Source: Aquilaria yunnanensis
Taxonomy: Eukaryota > Streptophyta > Magnoliopsida > Malvales > Thymelaeaceae
Assembly: GCA_039654915.1 (NCBI GenBank)
Contig: CM077600.1
Span: 75,649,992-75,713,991 of the forward strand
Direction of reading: 5' to 3'
Length of the DNA: 64,000 nucleotides
Both the position numbers and the translations under genes were made by a program. Of the stretch, positions 1-12,554 are shown one piece after another; the first letter of the stretch is position 1, and the number at the start of each line of letters is the position of its first letter. The notes under the pieces were generated by a model. It had not been told where the DNA came from, ran no database searches, and saw nothing but the letters and a program-made list of their open reading frames with translations.

Positions 1-450
1 TAATTGGTATTTGTAAAGTCAATCAAAGACATCATGTAAGTTTTTTAGGTGCTTTGCCCTACTGTTTGTTTTCACCACCAAGTCATCGACATAGCATTTT
101 ACTTTCCCATGCAACATGTCATTAAAATTCTTCGCATCGCCATTTGTAAGTTACATCAACACTCATGAGTCCAAACAGCATAACTTTGTAGTATTAGATC
201 CCTTTCAGAGTATGAAAGGCTATAAGCTCCTCATCTTTTCAGATCCATGAAGATTTGGTTATAACCAAAAAAATCATCCATGAAAGATAAGTCTTCATGC
301 CCCATCATTGCATCAACCATTAATTCTGTTATGGGCAAGGGAAAGTCATCTTTTGGGCAAGCTAGATTCAGGTCCCAAAAGTCTATACAGATTTTGATTT
401 AGCCATTCTTCTTCCTCACCACCATAATATTTAAAATCCATGTAAGGTAT
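1..450 (-). pseudogene. Gypsy reverse transcriptase remnant, cut by window edge
   Basis: Reading the - strand down from about 450 gives ICIDFWDLNLACPKDDFPLP, an FMDDFFGYNQI-like motif, and the catalytic YVDD at 82-93 followed by LVVKTNSKAKHLKNL. These are RT motifs of plant Ty3-gypsy elements. Stop codons interrupt the frame several times. The domain continues beyond position 1. Confidence 0.82.
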
Positions 451-1449
451 TTAACTTCTCGAATAAAACCAACAACGATAAGCTTATCCACTACAGCTTC
501 AATTTATGGGTGAAGTTCTGACTAAAATTTCTATTAAGCTTGTATGAGGGGGTGCGAGCCATGCTTTACAGCAAAGCGATGAACAGTGACCTTCAGATCA
601 ATTCGGGCAACTCTTTATAGGACCATGCAAAGACATTTTCATATTCTTTAAGCAATTGAAAGTACTTTATCTCCTCTTCAGGACCCAACAAAGCAATCAT
701 GAACACTGGCTTTGGATGATCTGGTGTCCCCAAGTTTAATTCCTCCAAGTCATTAATGGTTACTTGACCCCCTCCTCAAAAGCTTCAGTTATAGGGCTTA
801 ATGAGGTGCTTGGGCGGGACGCCTTTGTCTCCTTTGCTTTTGGTACTTAGTTTTTTGTTGTGCTTTCGGAGGAGCTCCATTTGACCCAAGATGTGCAAAA
901 ATAGAGGTCATTTGTCTATTATTGGCAAGGGTTTTTAGTCCCAAGCACTTGAATACAAAGACTCAGACATTTTTATGGGTTTCCTCCTCTTTTCGGTTGA
1001 CTTGCTGCTCTACTTGGTCTTCATCATACTCTTAGATTTAGATCATCACCAGGTTGTATGATGCATTCTTTATCTTAATCCTTATAGCATCAGAAGGTTG
1101 ATATCCAAAACCATGCCTTTCTCTAAGTTGTCCTTTTCCAAGGATCACATTCAAATCACCAAATTGTTAGGTTTACCTTTGCCATATCTTGCCTTTTGAA
1201 ACAATTTTTTTACCTCGGGACCAAACCATGCATTTGCTTTTAAATTTTGAAATTCTTTCATTTTCTTTGTATGTTCATTAGATATAGCCAATTTAGAAAG
1301 TAAAAAAATCAATAGGACTAAGTGTTCTTCTAGTGTTTTGGCATATTCCTTAAAAAAAGAGGTTTGCTTTTTATGGATGTTCTCTTTGGTGTTTTTGGCT
1401 TTAAGGAGCATTATGGGGAGAATCATGGGCTTTGTGTCTTGGTTATCCT
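450..1449 (-). pseudogene. Gypsy linker between protease and RT
   Basis: The open stretch 1151-1426 encodes a Lys-rich region with ANAWFGPEVKKLFQKARYGK. Further down, in broken frames, comes a GKGQLREGHGFGYQPS-like stretch. Linkers of this kind join PR and RT in Tat/Ogre polyproteins. No catalytic domain is visible. Confidence 0.55.
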
Positions 1450-2184
1450 CTAGGTAGCACTTGACATTAGCAAAATAAGTTTCCTCAATGTCAAAGAGGT
1501 GGTTTCTACCATGAGACGCTTAATACTTCCATCACTATCAACATACTTAAAGAATTGGTGCCAAGTTGATAGTACAACTCCATTTTCATGTATCCAAGTT
1601 CGTCCAAACAACAAGTCATATGAAATACTTATGTCAATAATATGGAACAAGGTGGAGGTTTTCAACTCTTTTACCTCCATTATAAGTTGGACTTTCCTTA
1701 CAAAATGTTGCCTATTTTGGTTGAAGCCTTGGATGATCAACCTGCTACTTGAAAGATCCTTTCTAGATAATCTAATTTTCTTCATGGTTTGAATAGGCAT
1801 GATATTCACAGCGAAGCCACCATCAATTAAGATCCTTCCAATCCAATGTTGACAAATATATCTGCTCACGTAAAAAGGCTGATTATGTTGGTGATACCCC
1901 CAACTACAAGTTTTTTTCATTGAAAGAGATGGTAGCCATGTAGGTAACACTCCTATCATTTGCTCTTTCGTGAAACACTTTTCCTTCATAAGCTCATGGC
2001 TCAATGAGCACTTGAGGTAAGGTTGGATGATCATCTTGTGAAGCTTAAGGACTTCATTCATGGTCATGGTCCTAGGTAAATCTTTGAGTTTGGAGATGAT
2101 GTCAGCCTTAATCATGCCAACTTCCTCTTCAATGCTTACTTTGCCAGGTTCTTTTTGGCTACCACTTTGTTTGCTGTTCCACAA
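1450..2184 (-). pseudogene. Gypsy retropepsin-like protease remnant
   Basis: The 244-codon open stretch contains ILIDGGFAVNIMP, an aspartic-protease active-site motif in which the usual Ser after DGG appears as Phe (a single C-to-T change would do this). It is followed by LIIQGFNQ and SYDLLFGRTWIHENGVVLST, a signature of plant gypsy proteases. It lies between gag and RT, as expected. It is probably inactive. Confidence 0.8.
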
Positions 2185-2864
2185 ATGCCCATGGTACCCA
2201 CTTTCACATTATGTTTTGTAAAGTATGATTTTGAGAAATACTCAAATAGTGTCATAGACTTCATAAACACCTGTTGTGATTCTACATCCATTGGATGCAG
2301 TGGTCTTTGGACTTTTGTAAGCATTCAAGGACACATTCTTGTGGAGTCACACCCGTTTAACCTCTCCTGCTCTTTATCTATTAGAGCTTCTAGCAAGCAA
2401 TTGTGTGGTGGTTGAGTCATCCTTCATCTTCAGCCTTTTACCATTGTCCATTCATTATCTTGCTTATCTAATTAACTAGAGCTTGTTAAATCTCCCGATT
2501 TAGTTGGCTTTTCGGCTTGGTAGCTGATCGGGTTGAACACTTTTAAAGGACTTGGGATGCTTACAATTTTTTCCAAGCATATATCTTTTTTTTTTTACTT
2601 ATGAATGTTAACCACCCATCACTGGCTTTGTCTTCTAACTCAGACGATGATTACCATGTATCTAAGTCATCAACCATGACTTCGCAGAAGCTTGGGGCAT
2701 TTGGGTCCTTTGAGTATTCTGGCATCCTAGGGTATGCATAAACAATTGCCACCTCCCCATCTTCCTCAAATTTCACCAAGACAACATCTTTTAGACCTTG
2801 TGCAGGTACTTCAAGTGTCTTTTCCTTTTCTTTAAAGTCTCAAATAGATGTTTTAGTCTAATCT

Positions 2865-4200
2865 TCAAGTCTTTCCATGAAGTTTAGGAGATCGTTCTAA
2901 GTGTATCTTAGCAACATTGGTGACCAATGGCTCTTTAAAATCATCAAACTTGATATGGCTTTCCTTTTCCATATGGACTATGAGATCCTTCAATAAGAAG
3001 CATTTCTCGATAAAATGGGCAATGAAATGGTGGAATTGACAATACTTGGGGTCATCCACTCTTCCAGCCTCCTTTGGCCTCTTTGGGTTTGACAACTCTA
3101 TCAAGTTCCTTTCTAACAATTGGTCCACAATTGCTGGCACATCAGAATCTACAAATGAATACTGTTTGGCCTCAAGCTCTTTGAGTGTCATCATTTTCTT
3201 CATGTCCAGTTGGCTCTTTGAAGACTTGGTATCAAAACTCGAGCTTCCTTTGGAGATCTTTACCAGAGTTGTAGCCATTACATGGTTTCCATCAGCTTCC
3301 CAACCTTTTCTTCCTTATCTTCCTTTCCATCCTTCTTTTGAGATGAATTGGTCAAAATGTAGCTATCATGCCTTGCAATTTAGATTTCCAAGTCATGGGC
3401 CCTGGTTGTGAGCCCTTCAAATAAGTGTGACATATTTCTTTTCAAGCTATAGAGGATTCCCCCAATGCATCCCTTATGCACATACATCAAAGGAGGAGAC
3501 TTCACTAATTTGTTCTTTGCAAATAAGGATATTGGCTCTTTCTCGTTTTATGTACTCTGTCACTGACTTGTCCTTCCTTTGTTTGATTGTTGCCAATTCT
3601 GGGAGGCTAATCATCCTTCTTGCGTTGTAGAATCATGACAAGAACTCCTTTTGAGTTAGTCCCATCCATTAATGGATCCAACTAGGATATCCATTACCAA
3701 TCAAAATCAGCTCCTTTGAGTGATTGAACAAATTGCTTCACCATGGGATCACCATAAGTCCTAGCATTGTTGCAGGTTTCAATGAAGTAAGCTATATGTT
3801 GCTTCAGTTGCCCTTGCTATTGAATTGTTAGAACTTTGACGGTTGATGGCCCAATGACATCTTTAGCTCATCGATCCTTTTTAAGTATGGCTTTGCATGC
3901 ACTATGGATGATTGTTAAGCCATCCTAGATTAAGCTTGAATAGTATCATGATCATGTGTTGTAGTTGCTGCATAGACAACAAGGCCACAAACATTTAGGT
4001 TGTGCCATTTAAGGCACTTTGCAACACAACCTGATCATGTTGACTTTGCTTTCGTTGTTTTTCCATGTTTTTTAGCTTTTCTATAGCAAGATCAACAATT
4101 GGCTTTGTGCCACTTATAGTTGCTTCCATAGGAGAATTTTGAGCTTCCAGCTTAGTCATCAGTAACATAGTCTGGGCATCTTTTCTCTTCATGTTTGGCC
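2865..4200 (-). pseudogene. Gypsy gag remnant
   Basis: The clearest piece, 2865-3278, includes MTLKELEAKQYSFVDSDVPA and a DDPKYCQFHHFIAHFIEKCF stretch, matching the C-terminal gag region of plant Tat-type elements. Upstream (about 3430-3900, broken frames) is a stretch like FYNARRMISLPELATIKQRK followed by a DKSVTEYI-like motif, typical of Retrotrans_gag. A Glu/Lys-rich piece (3995-4192) precedes it. At least three frame breaks separate these. Not functional. Confidence 0.75.
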
Positions 4201-4713
4201 ATCAATCTTTCAATGGAAAGTGTCATTTGTTAAAGATGGTCTTCAGAATTTCCAGAATCTATAACCAAGGCTAACAACTTTGACTTCAAGAATGAAAAGT
4301 AACCTGCCTACCTTTTCCTTGGGAAAGTCATAAATCCAAATCTAGACTCTTCACTTGTGGTGGCCTTCTTCAATGATGTTTTAGAAGATGAGTGAGTCCT
4401 CGTCCCCTCGATAGAAACTTCTACTTTTTTGTTCTTGCTTCAGTGGATGGAGTGGTTTGAATAATTATATCTCATTTTTGTTGGCTAAACTTCCTTCTTT
4501 TCCATGGCAACTCATCCTTTCTTGCCTTTGTGGGAGAATTGTTTCAATGAAGATGCCAATTGAGATCCTTTAGCACTTGCTTTTGCATGAGTGACCAGTG
4601 TGACTTCCTTTTCCATCGCTGCACATTTCCCTATGTTGATAGTAACACTTCGGACTTCCATGATCTTTACTTAAGTTTCTTTAAAGCTTCCTTAAAGCGA
4701 GAAATGAGAGGTA

Positions 4714-4737
4714 GAAATGTCCCTAGCGGAGTCGCTA
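4714..4737 (-). other. Degenerate primer-binding site of the gypsy element
   Basis: The - strand reads TAGCGACTCCGCTAGGGAC, six bases inside the LTR. Plant Ogre/Tat elements commonly show TGGCGACTCC-CTGGGGAC here, matching a tRNA 3' end. The two differences are both TGG to TAG, the change expected from deamination of methylated cytosine on the other strand. Confidence 0.6.
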
Positions 4738-4743
4738 GAAATT

Positions 4744-5884
4744 TGTACACACAAATTTTGTGTGTAAAATTACACATTAAAATTAATTACAACACAAATT
4801 ACAAAATTAAAATTTGAAACAAAAATTTTGGGGGATTGACTCTCTAATGTGCTTTTCACATGCACAGTCCCTTGATTAACACACTGAGCTTTTGGTGGAG
4901 ACAAGAACGGCTTCTTCACAAGCATGAACTGTAGAATTTGTCTTATGTGGACACGAACAGATGTTCCTTGATGCTTCCTTTGGACTAACATGAATAGATG
5001 TTCCTCGATGCTTCCTTTGGACTAACATGAACAGATGTTCCTCGATGCATCCTTTGGACTGGAACTTTTCACCGTACTCTTTGAACTTAGGAGCTTTTCG
5101 CAATGTCTGCCACCTTTTCGGTGTTTTCCTTGGAGTTTTGATTTGATGCAGCATAGAAACAAATCCTTCATGTTCTACGCCACTTTTGCTAGATCTCAAC
5201 TTGAACTAGATGCAGTACCGCCACACATTTTTCACGTTTCTCGCTCCGTTCTTCAAATTTGGCTTCAAAACTGGAATTTGATCTTACTTGTATTTGATTT
5301 CTTCTCTCGTTGGTTTTTGTACTTGATCGACTTGAAGAGTTAGAGAGAGTTTCTTGTAGAGAAATTTCCCCTCTCCTTGGTTCTGCTTCTCCAATTTGTT
5401 CTTGTTCTTCCTCCTTTAACCAAGATGGGCTATTTATAAGTGTTGAGATGAAGTATTTTGGTGTAGGATAAACACATATGATAATTATCTTTAAATTATA
5501 TCTTATATTTATCTCAAAAGATAAATTAATATGATAATTATCTTTCATTAATTATCCTAATTATTTAATTTGAAAGGATACTTAATGAAAAATTATGGAG
5601 TATTCTAGCAATTGTGGTCCGCCACCATGTGCCTTTTTTGCTCCTTATTTTAGGCTTGGAAAATTTTGAAATCCATTAGCCAAAATGGATTTTAGTCCAA
5701 GTAGCATAATGGGTCTTCATTTGAGGCATTTGGTTGGGTATTTTCGAAATCCAAAATTTATGCTTTTTGAACCTATAACTTCAACTTCAATGAGACTTTG
5801 GATTTTAGACATCAATTTTAAAATGAGCTAGACATTTTATGTGTGTTTAATTTATTTTGACCCAATAAAATATTGATATCTACA
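4744..5884 (-). repeat. 5' LTR of the - strand gypsy element
   Basis: On the - strand the 1141-bp segment starts TGTAGATATC and ends TGTGTACA, the TG...CA form of an LTR. A TATAAATAG box sits at about 5431-5439 on the - strand, followed by a leader rich in CTCTCT, as in a retrotransposon R-U5 region. A primer-binding site lies just inside. The other LTR is off the window, so the ends are inferred from TG/CA and primer-site position only. Confidence 0.65.
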
Positions 5885-7298
5885 GTGGCGACAAGTGTTT
5901 TTAGGCTAGTGAGTTGATGATGGTTTTGGTCCTTAGGGTTTGGCAGCTATTGCCTGTAGCTGTTGTTTTCTAGAAGTTTACAATTGGGTCTACATTATGC
6001 TGGAGACACTTGTCCTTGTACGGCTGGACTAATTCTATAGGGAGGCTTCCATATGTGGCTCTTTCACATTTAAGTCATTTATCCTTCAAATGTTGCAATA
6101 ATATTCCTGTTAAAAATTACCAGCTCCATGGATTGTTTTTGTCACCCTCATTGGTGTAGGAATTTTATTGGGTTATTATTGTAAAGCAGTTCCTTTTGTT
6201 GATTGTTAATTCTCCATTATTTTGTCATCTTTGTGTGATTTGATATGGATATATTTGTAATGAGAAAAGCTTAGTTCCATTATTTTCCAATCACAAGGAC
6301 CTTTAATGATCAATCAAATGATTAATCAGGATGCTAACAAAAGAGATACAAGCTCAGCCAACTTACCATACATATTTGCTGTTAGAACACTTTCATACTT
6401 TCATACTATTTCATGTATATCATGAATGTTTACGATTATAAAACAATTCCATGTACTTTAATATTGCTTTAGCAAAATCCCCAGCTGAGCATGGGCACTC
6501 TAAGTTATATTATCCTTCTATTTTGAGCAATTGCTCTCATTCTTGTGCTCATGTTTGCGCTTTCTTTTTTACAATATTTTTACTTACTTAAATTTTAAAA
6601 AGTGATACTTTTCAACTTTCACTTTGTTTTTATTTTTGAAACTTTTTGTGTAACTTAGCAGGCGCCTTTCTAGTGTTATTGACATGTAGTTATCTTTATT
6701 TAATATTAAACTTTACCAAATAGTGACATACATTTTTTATCAAATAGTGTAATTATGATTAAGAGCACTATTTTTCATATGCATAATTTGACAAAAAAAG
6801 TAACAAATATTTTAAGATATAATCACTTAAAAAATATTTTAAAATATAAAAATGACATATTTTAAATAGAATATAAGTTTATTTATAAACCTTTTATGTA
6901 GCAAAATTCGATGAACAAACTCGCCAACGACCTGTGAAAACAAAAACAAATACAAATTTGCCAACCATGAGATAACTGAAGCACATGCGGCAATCCTCTA
7001 GTGGACTATGACTAGATGTGCTGTTGTCATGTTGTAACTTGAAAGTTAGTCAGTAGAATATGACTTATCCGCAACTACTCTCTAAATTACAAGTATTGAT
7101 GCACATCTACCCCTAAATTATGCAACATCTTCACATTACCATTCCCAAGTTTCACTATTGGCCTCTCTTTTAGTTTCGGGTCTTAGTTACTAAAATCTCT
7201 TCATTTAAAATTAAAATAATTGTATTATTATGCAATTGTTTACTGAAATCAACAATTGTATAATTACATTTTAAGAAGTCTAAAAAAAAAATTTTAAA
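5885..7298. other. Intergenic sequence, nothing recognised
   Basis: AT-rich, with scattered stops in all frames. I see no domain, RNA gene, LTR boundary or clear repeat. Just right of the LTR, GTGGCGACAAG at 5885 resembles a primer-site core by chance or as the relic of a neighbouring insertion. Confidence 0.5.
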
Positions 7299-9624
7299 TA
7301 CTCCCTCCATCCCATATATTTTACCATTTTTCTTTTTAAGCAGTCCCATAATCTTTGCACCATTTCCCTTTTTAAGTAATTTTTTACACCCCCATTTACC
7401 CTTATACCCCTATCTTAACCCATCTCACACCCTTTCCCCAACAGATTACACACACACACACATACATACACACACACTCTCCCTCCATCCCTCCAGCGTG
7501 CTTGCACAACAACTGGTGATGGAGGCGCAACCAATAGATGCTCGATCGATGAAGGTGCGACCGACAGATGCGCGATCGACAACGGACCCATAATCAATGA
7601 TGGATGTGTTGGGTTTCGGGAGCCAAACAATGCAACGGAATTTAACCAAAACCCTCCAGGATCCAAGTGAAAGGAGGTAAACCGGGTGTTTGAAAATTTT
7701 CATACCTAATTTTCGGTTGAGATCTCTCACTCAATTGTAGAGTCGAATCACAAAACCTAAACAGTTAACATTTTCAGGCTCTCTATGGTATCCACACGAG
7801 CCTCTCAGGATCACCATGCTTCCACCACGTATCGGCAGATGCGTTTCTCTTGCGCTCGCAGTGCTAGCTTGCGTCCTCTAAGGAATTGCAAGAGAAGAGT
7901 GCGGTTGTCCTTTTGGGAGGCTAGGGCAAGGAGACCTACGAATTTCTCACTAGAAGTTGTATTTATAGTGAGACTCAACTTCCATGCCTAATAGGTTTCA
8001 AAGCCCTAATCCAATTAGGCTTTAATTTCGGGCTTAATAATGGCTCAACTATTGGGCCCATTATTAATACGAAATTATTGTGAAACCAAAACCCAAATTA
8101 TTAGCCATGCACTCTAATGATCCAAATAGCTCTATGTGTGCGACCCAATAGGCTCTTACCACGTTGGCAATGATCATAAATCACATTTATGATCATAAGC
8201 AATGAGCGGTGTCTAGCAACACATCATTGCTACCCAAGTGACAAGACTGTCGGTGATTCGACTAAACCTTTATGATCATCACCGATATATGCCATTGTCC
8301 CTTTGTCCAAGATATCAAGACTAAGCACGAGACATGGAATGTGTCACTCTTGTATAGCCCAATCTTTAGTTTCTTGATTACCAAGTAGACCAACTTAAAC
8401 TGATGATATTGATATCGTATATCAACTCATCCAAACATGGCTATGCATTTTTCTAAGTCTTACTCTATCAAGGGGCCCAAAGATATCACTCCCGTTACAT
8501 AGGAGGGACAAATCTCATCTTGATCATACAAATCCCTCCGCATGATATGTGACATACCCAATGACCTCCTTCAAGTTCACTCTGTTACGAGCAACAAAGG
8601 AAAGTATCAAAGTATGTGACTCACATGTAGGGAACCTTGATGATCTTAGGTCGAAGGATTACATATACAATGATCACTATGAGAATCACTTATAACACTC
8701 ATATAACGATCCATGTAGTGTTCTCATGGTGGGTCGGTCCAGTACACAAGTTCTCCAACTTGTACCCATATGTAGACTACACATCTCATATTAGTCTCCA
8801 CATATGCTAGTCGTTATGTATTATTGCAACCCGCTCCACAATAATACTAGACCAGAGACGTTTAAGAATATCATTATTCTAGGGTTACAATTATGTTTGT
8901 TTAGTTACGCAGAAACAAAATAACAAACATAATTGCTGGATTAATGCCTTAATAAAATATCATGACTCAATGTGTAAAAAAAATACAATCATCTCATGAT
9001 TGGCTTTTTTGGCACAACACTAACAGGATGTGCGAGTGACGACGGACGCACGATCGGCAATGGATGCACGTTCAACGACGAATGCGCGATGGAGCTCCGA
9101 TTTGAGGCGGGAGGGATAAGAAGAAGACAAAGAAGGGTTGGATTGAAGTGGAGAGGCCGACGTGAATGAGGATGGTGCGATCGATGACAGAGACAGAGCA
9201 AATCGAACGAGAAATCGACCATGCAGACCAAGCGAAATCGACGATGGCCATCGATCGACGACGAAGGGGCGGCCAAGGATGGACACATAATTAATGACGG
9301 GGGCCGAGTGAGGACGGAGGCCGATCGATAGCAACAAGGCGCGATCAATGATGAAGGCCAAGCAATCAACTACGGAGGGCGATCGATAACGGAGGTTGAG
9401 CAATCAATGACAGAGGCCATGTGAATCGAATGTGCGATAGACTACAGAGTGCCGGTGACATCGCCGGAAATGTGATGGCGGCAACAAGTGAAATTTTGTG
9501 GGAGATTGACAAGGATAAAAGAGGAAGGAGGAGGGGTAAATCCGAAAAACTCGTGAAAACAGTAAAAATACCTAAAACTACGTGCGAAACCAAATGTTGC
9601 AAAACTAACGGGACGGAAGGAGTA
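7299..9624. mobile_element. Stowaway/mariner-like element, interrupted by a solo LTR
   Basis: The left end is TA then CTCCCTCCATCCCATA (7301); the right end, read on the - strand, is CTCCTTCCGTCCCGTT then TA (9623-9624). These are inverted repeats of the Stowaway/Tc1-mariner type with TA target duplications. Similarity continues inwards (CTTTGCACCATTT on the left, TTTTGCAACATTT on the right). Without the inserted LTR the element is about 900 bp, with CGATCGA-rich imperfect repeats and a CA microsatellite (7446-7476). No transposase frame is convincing, so it is non-autonomous. Confidence 0.7.
7607..9025. mobile_element. Solo LTR with perfect target duplication
   Basis: The 1419-bp segment runs TGTTGGGTTTCGG ... 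CACAACACTAACA and is flanked by GGATG at 7602-7606 and 9026-9030. TG...CA ends plus a 5-bp duplication are diagnostic of an LTR left after recombination. It starts and ends with short inverted TGTT/AACA. The sequence resembles known plant copia-type LTRs, probably with the element's sense on the - strand (TGTTAGTGTTGTGCC...); that assignment is from memory. It sits inside the Stowaway-like element, so it is the younger insertion. Confidence 0.85.
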
Positions 9625-10017
9625 TTTTTTTATAAAAAACAAGTGATTTTTTTTATTAATGGTATATAGAAAGCATATGATTTTCTGTATGTAAGTGTAC
9701 ATATTATTCTTTTGTATATCAAACAATAAAATACCACATGAGTGGATATATAAAAATCCAAATCCACCAAATCGCTCTTGGTTATGATCTTCTGCATCTT
9801 AGGCCTTTCCATTCTATCATCCGATGTATGTTCTTCATGTAAAATTTAGACTAGGTTACTCTATGAAATTACATCCACACTGCCACATATTTATGGGCAA
9901 CGCAAGAGCCATTCATATTTTTCACTGGGAAATCTATACAATTACCATTACTTAACTTTCAATTTGCGTTTGACCAACAAATGAAATATGAATAACTATT
10001 ACAGAGCAAGGTCTTAG
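9625..10017. other. Intergenic sequence, nothing recognised
   Basis: AT-rich. No gene, RNA or repeat boundary is seen between the Stowaway-like right end and the LTR-like region that follows. Confidence 0.4.
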
Positions 10018-12554
10018 TGCCCCGAATCACTTAACTTGTAGGCTATCAGGGACTGTGATCCTACTTAATTACTATTAGCTAACTATTACTTATAGGTAAA
10101 TTAAAACAATTTACATGTAACTAGTTATATAGTCTACCCTATAAGAATATATGCATTTGTTTGTCCTAACAATGCAAATCAAATAAGTAAACAAGTTAAA
10201 GAAAACTTCACTCAAGTATTCTTTTTAAAACATACCTAAAACATGCCAAAATAATAAAACACTAGTTACTTCAACTTCAAGTAATAATTTGTGCACACTC
10301 TTTAACACTAGTATACACCCAAAAGTAACTTAATGGTCTTATACCACAATATATCTTAATAAAAGCAATGTCTTAGTGCATATGGTACCACATACACATG
10401 ATAAAATACTTCTAAGATTATATACTTAAGCTCCTACCTTTGAGCTATCAAGCTCCAAGTGCAAGGCCTTTACTTGTCCTTGTGCAACATTGAGCTTCTA
10501 ATTGTAAAGGCACAAATACTTAGTTAGTAGGAAACTTATATCGCAATGATCTAAGTAAATAAGTACCTACAAAATAAAGAAACTTAGTTCACAACCATCT
10601 ACTTAGTTGTTAGGCCTGATGTTATAACATACACAACATACTTAAAAGAGTTGAGTATATGAATGTACTCAGTAAGGGTCTCTTGGGGCACTTACAAAGA
10701 AGATAATAAGCAAGCATGCAAATATGACATACAAACAATCAAACAACCAACCAATAATCAACACAAATAATTAACATGATAAATATGTAATGCATGAATA
10801 TATGATATGCAACGCATAAATATATGATATGCAACATGTAGAATTCTTGGGACTTTTTATATCCGAGGTGCCTTATACTTACCGTAAGCTCAAATGGTGG
10901 AGGTACTTGAGACACTGGTTCACATATCACGAATCCTTTACCTCCTTTAAGTCCCACTTATGGGTCTTAAAGTATGTCATCACCTCATTTCAAAATCTTA
11001 TCTGTCTTTTCCTTAACTTATTATGCAAGGTAGTCATCTTATGTGGTTTACCTTGCCAAGTTCTTGGAGCTTAACTTAGAGCTCCTTAGTGACTTACTTA
11101 GTAAACCATAAGGTTTGGTTGGGATTTCTTAAGTTTCCTCTTCATTGCCCAAAAGTCTAGGACCTTTCACTTGGGCCAATGAAGACCAAAACTTGCCTTA
11201 ATCTCCTTAGTGCTCCCTTAACAACTTAAGCACTTTAACCCCCCTTAGCCACCCTTCCTAGTCTTACTTTAACCACACCACTTAGCTACCGCTTAAATAA
11301 TGCATAATTCCTAACTTAGGAATGAGTTTTAGACACAACCAAAGCTACAGAACATTTTAGAATAACTTAGGGATGTTAACCAAGAAATTGAGACAATCTT
11401 AGAGTGTCCTTAGCTTGAGGGGCTTGAGCCAAGGGCAACAACCCTCGAGTTCCTTGAAACCCAGTCAGTGATGCGTCCCCAAGGACATTTCAACATTTCG
11501 CATCTATGTGCTATCTTGCACAAATCTTGCTTAATCTTTCAATCACTAGAGCCAATTCACATGAATTTTATTTCTACTTCATTCAAACATGTAATACTAC
11601 TTTTTTATGTATTATTTGAGCTAAATTAACTTGAAATTTTACCTCAAATTCAGCTACAAAACAAGAATAAAAGCACAAGTACCATAAGTACACTTGAACT
11701 CAACTTAGCTCTCTTGAGTTCCTGGCCTAAAACTAATGTAATATGGTACCAAGAACTTCAAATCAATACCATTTCTAGCTACTCAATCAACTTAGAACCA
11801 TCTCAATCTAAGACAAGAAGCTAACCTTAGGGTTTATGCCCAAATATGCAACAAAGATCTAAAATGAAGCAAATGCACCAAGAATGAGTTGGAAGCTTCT
11901 TGATTTCACTTTGGGACCTTTAAATTTGCTGAAAATTTGTGGGATTAGGAGAGCTTGCAGTAGGTGAGCTGCTGGGGAGAGAGAACGATGAAATTGGGGA
12001 AAGAAAGAGATGAAAAATGATGGTTAACTCTTGCTAGAAATATCTCAACCACTCCACTAAGACATTTTTCTTATTTTTTTACCTCTTGGCCCTCAAGTTC
12101 TCTATTGTTTCATTTTGGCCGCTAGACTTACACTAGAAACCATCCCTTCTTGGTTCCAAAGAATATTTTTATGCCTCCTACACTTAGCCTTTTGGACACT
12201 TAAGCCACTTAAGACATAAATGACTCATTTGAACACTTAGTAAAATGATTGCACATTTTCTTCAGATGACGGTTTTAATGGCTAGAATAACTTATGGTCT
12301 TAACTCAATTAGTCAATAATTCTTACATGACTCTAATTCCATTAAGAATACAATCAAGCTACTCCCTCAGGTCAAAATTATCATTTTACCCTTATAACTC
12401 TTAGGTGCCATATCACACTTAGGAACTCATCTTGAATTTACTTAGCTTGCCTTTCTTACTCAGTAATATACTAATTTGTGGCATTTAAGTAAAAACACTT
12501 AATTGAACAAACTTACTAGGTCAAAGCCAGTCGTTGACTAAGAGAGTTGTCACA
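10018..12554 (-). repeat. Probable - strand gypsy-type LTR remnant
   Basis: On the - strand it begins TGTGACAACTCTC at 12554, a common start for plant gypsy LTRs. About 600 bp in there is a leader-like region (CTCTCTCCCCAGCAGCTC near 11970-11985). Further in lies CCTTACTGAGTACATTC, a motif that recurs in similar form at about 50228-50245. It is entirely non-coding. The far end (taken at 10018) is a guess. A solo LTR or a truncated element would both fit. Confidence 0.45.

Larger units (their letters stand above)
1..5884 (-). mobile_element. Degenerate Ty3-gypsy retrotransposon (Ogre/Tat-like), 5' portion
   Basis: The element reads right to left: LTR (4744-5884), primer-binding site, gag, protease, a linker, then reverse transcriptase running off the window at position 1. 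The order gag-PR-RT and the domain sequences place it in Ty3-gypsy; the gag style and the TGGCGACTCC-type primer site resemble plant Ogre/Tat elements. All reading frames carry stops and frameshifts. The 3' half and 3' LTR lie outside, so the target duplication cannot be checked. Confidence 0.85.

Noticed and set aside
9020..9403. Overlapping 126-127 codon open stretches on the - strand
   Set aside because: They lie in the CGATCGA-rich repeats of the Stowaway-like element, are open in two frames at once and have low-complexity composition; no protein family recognised.
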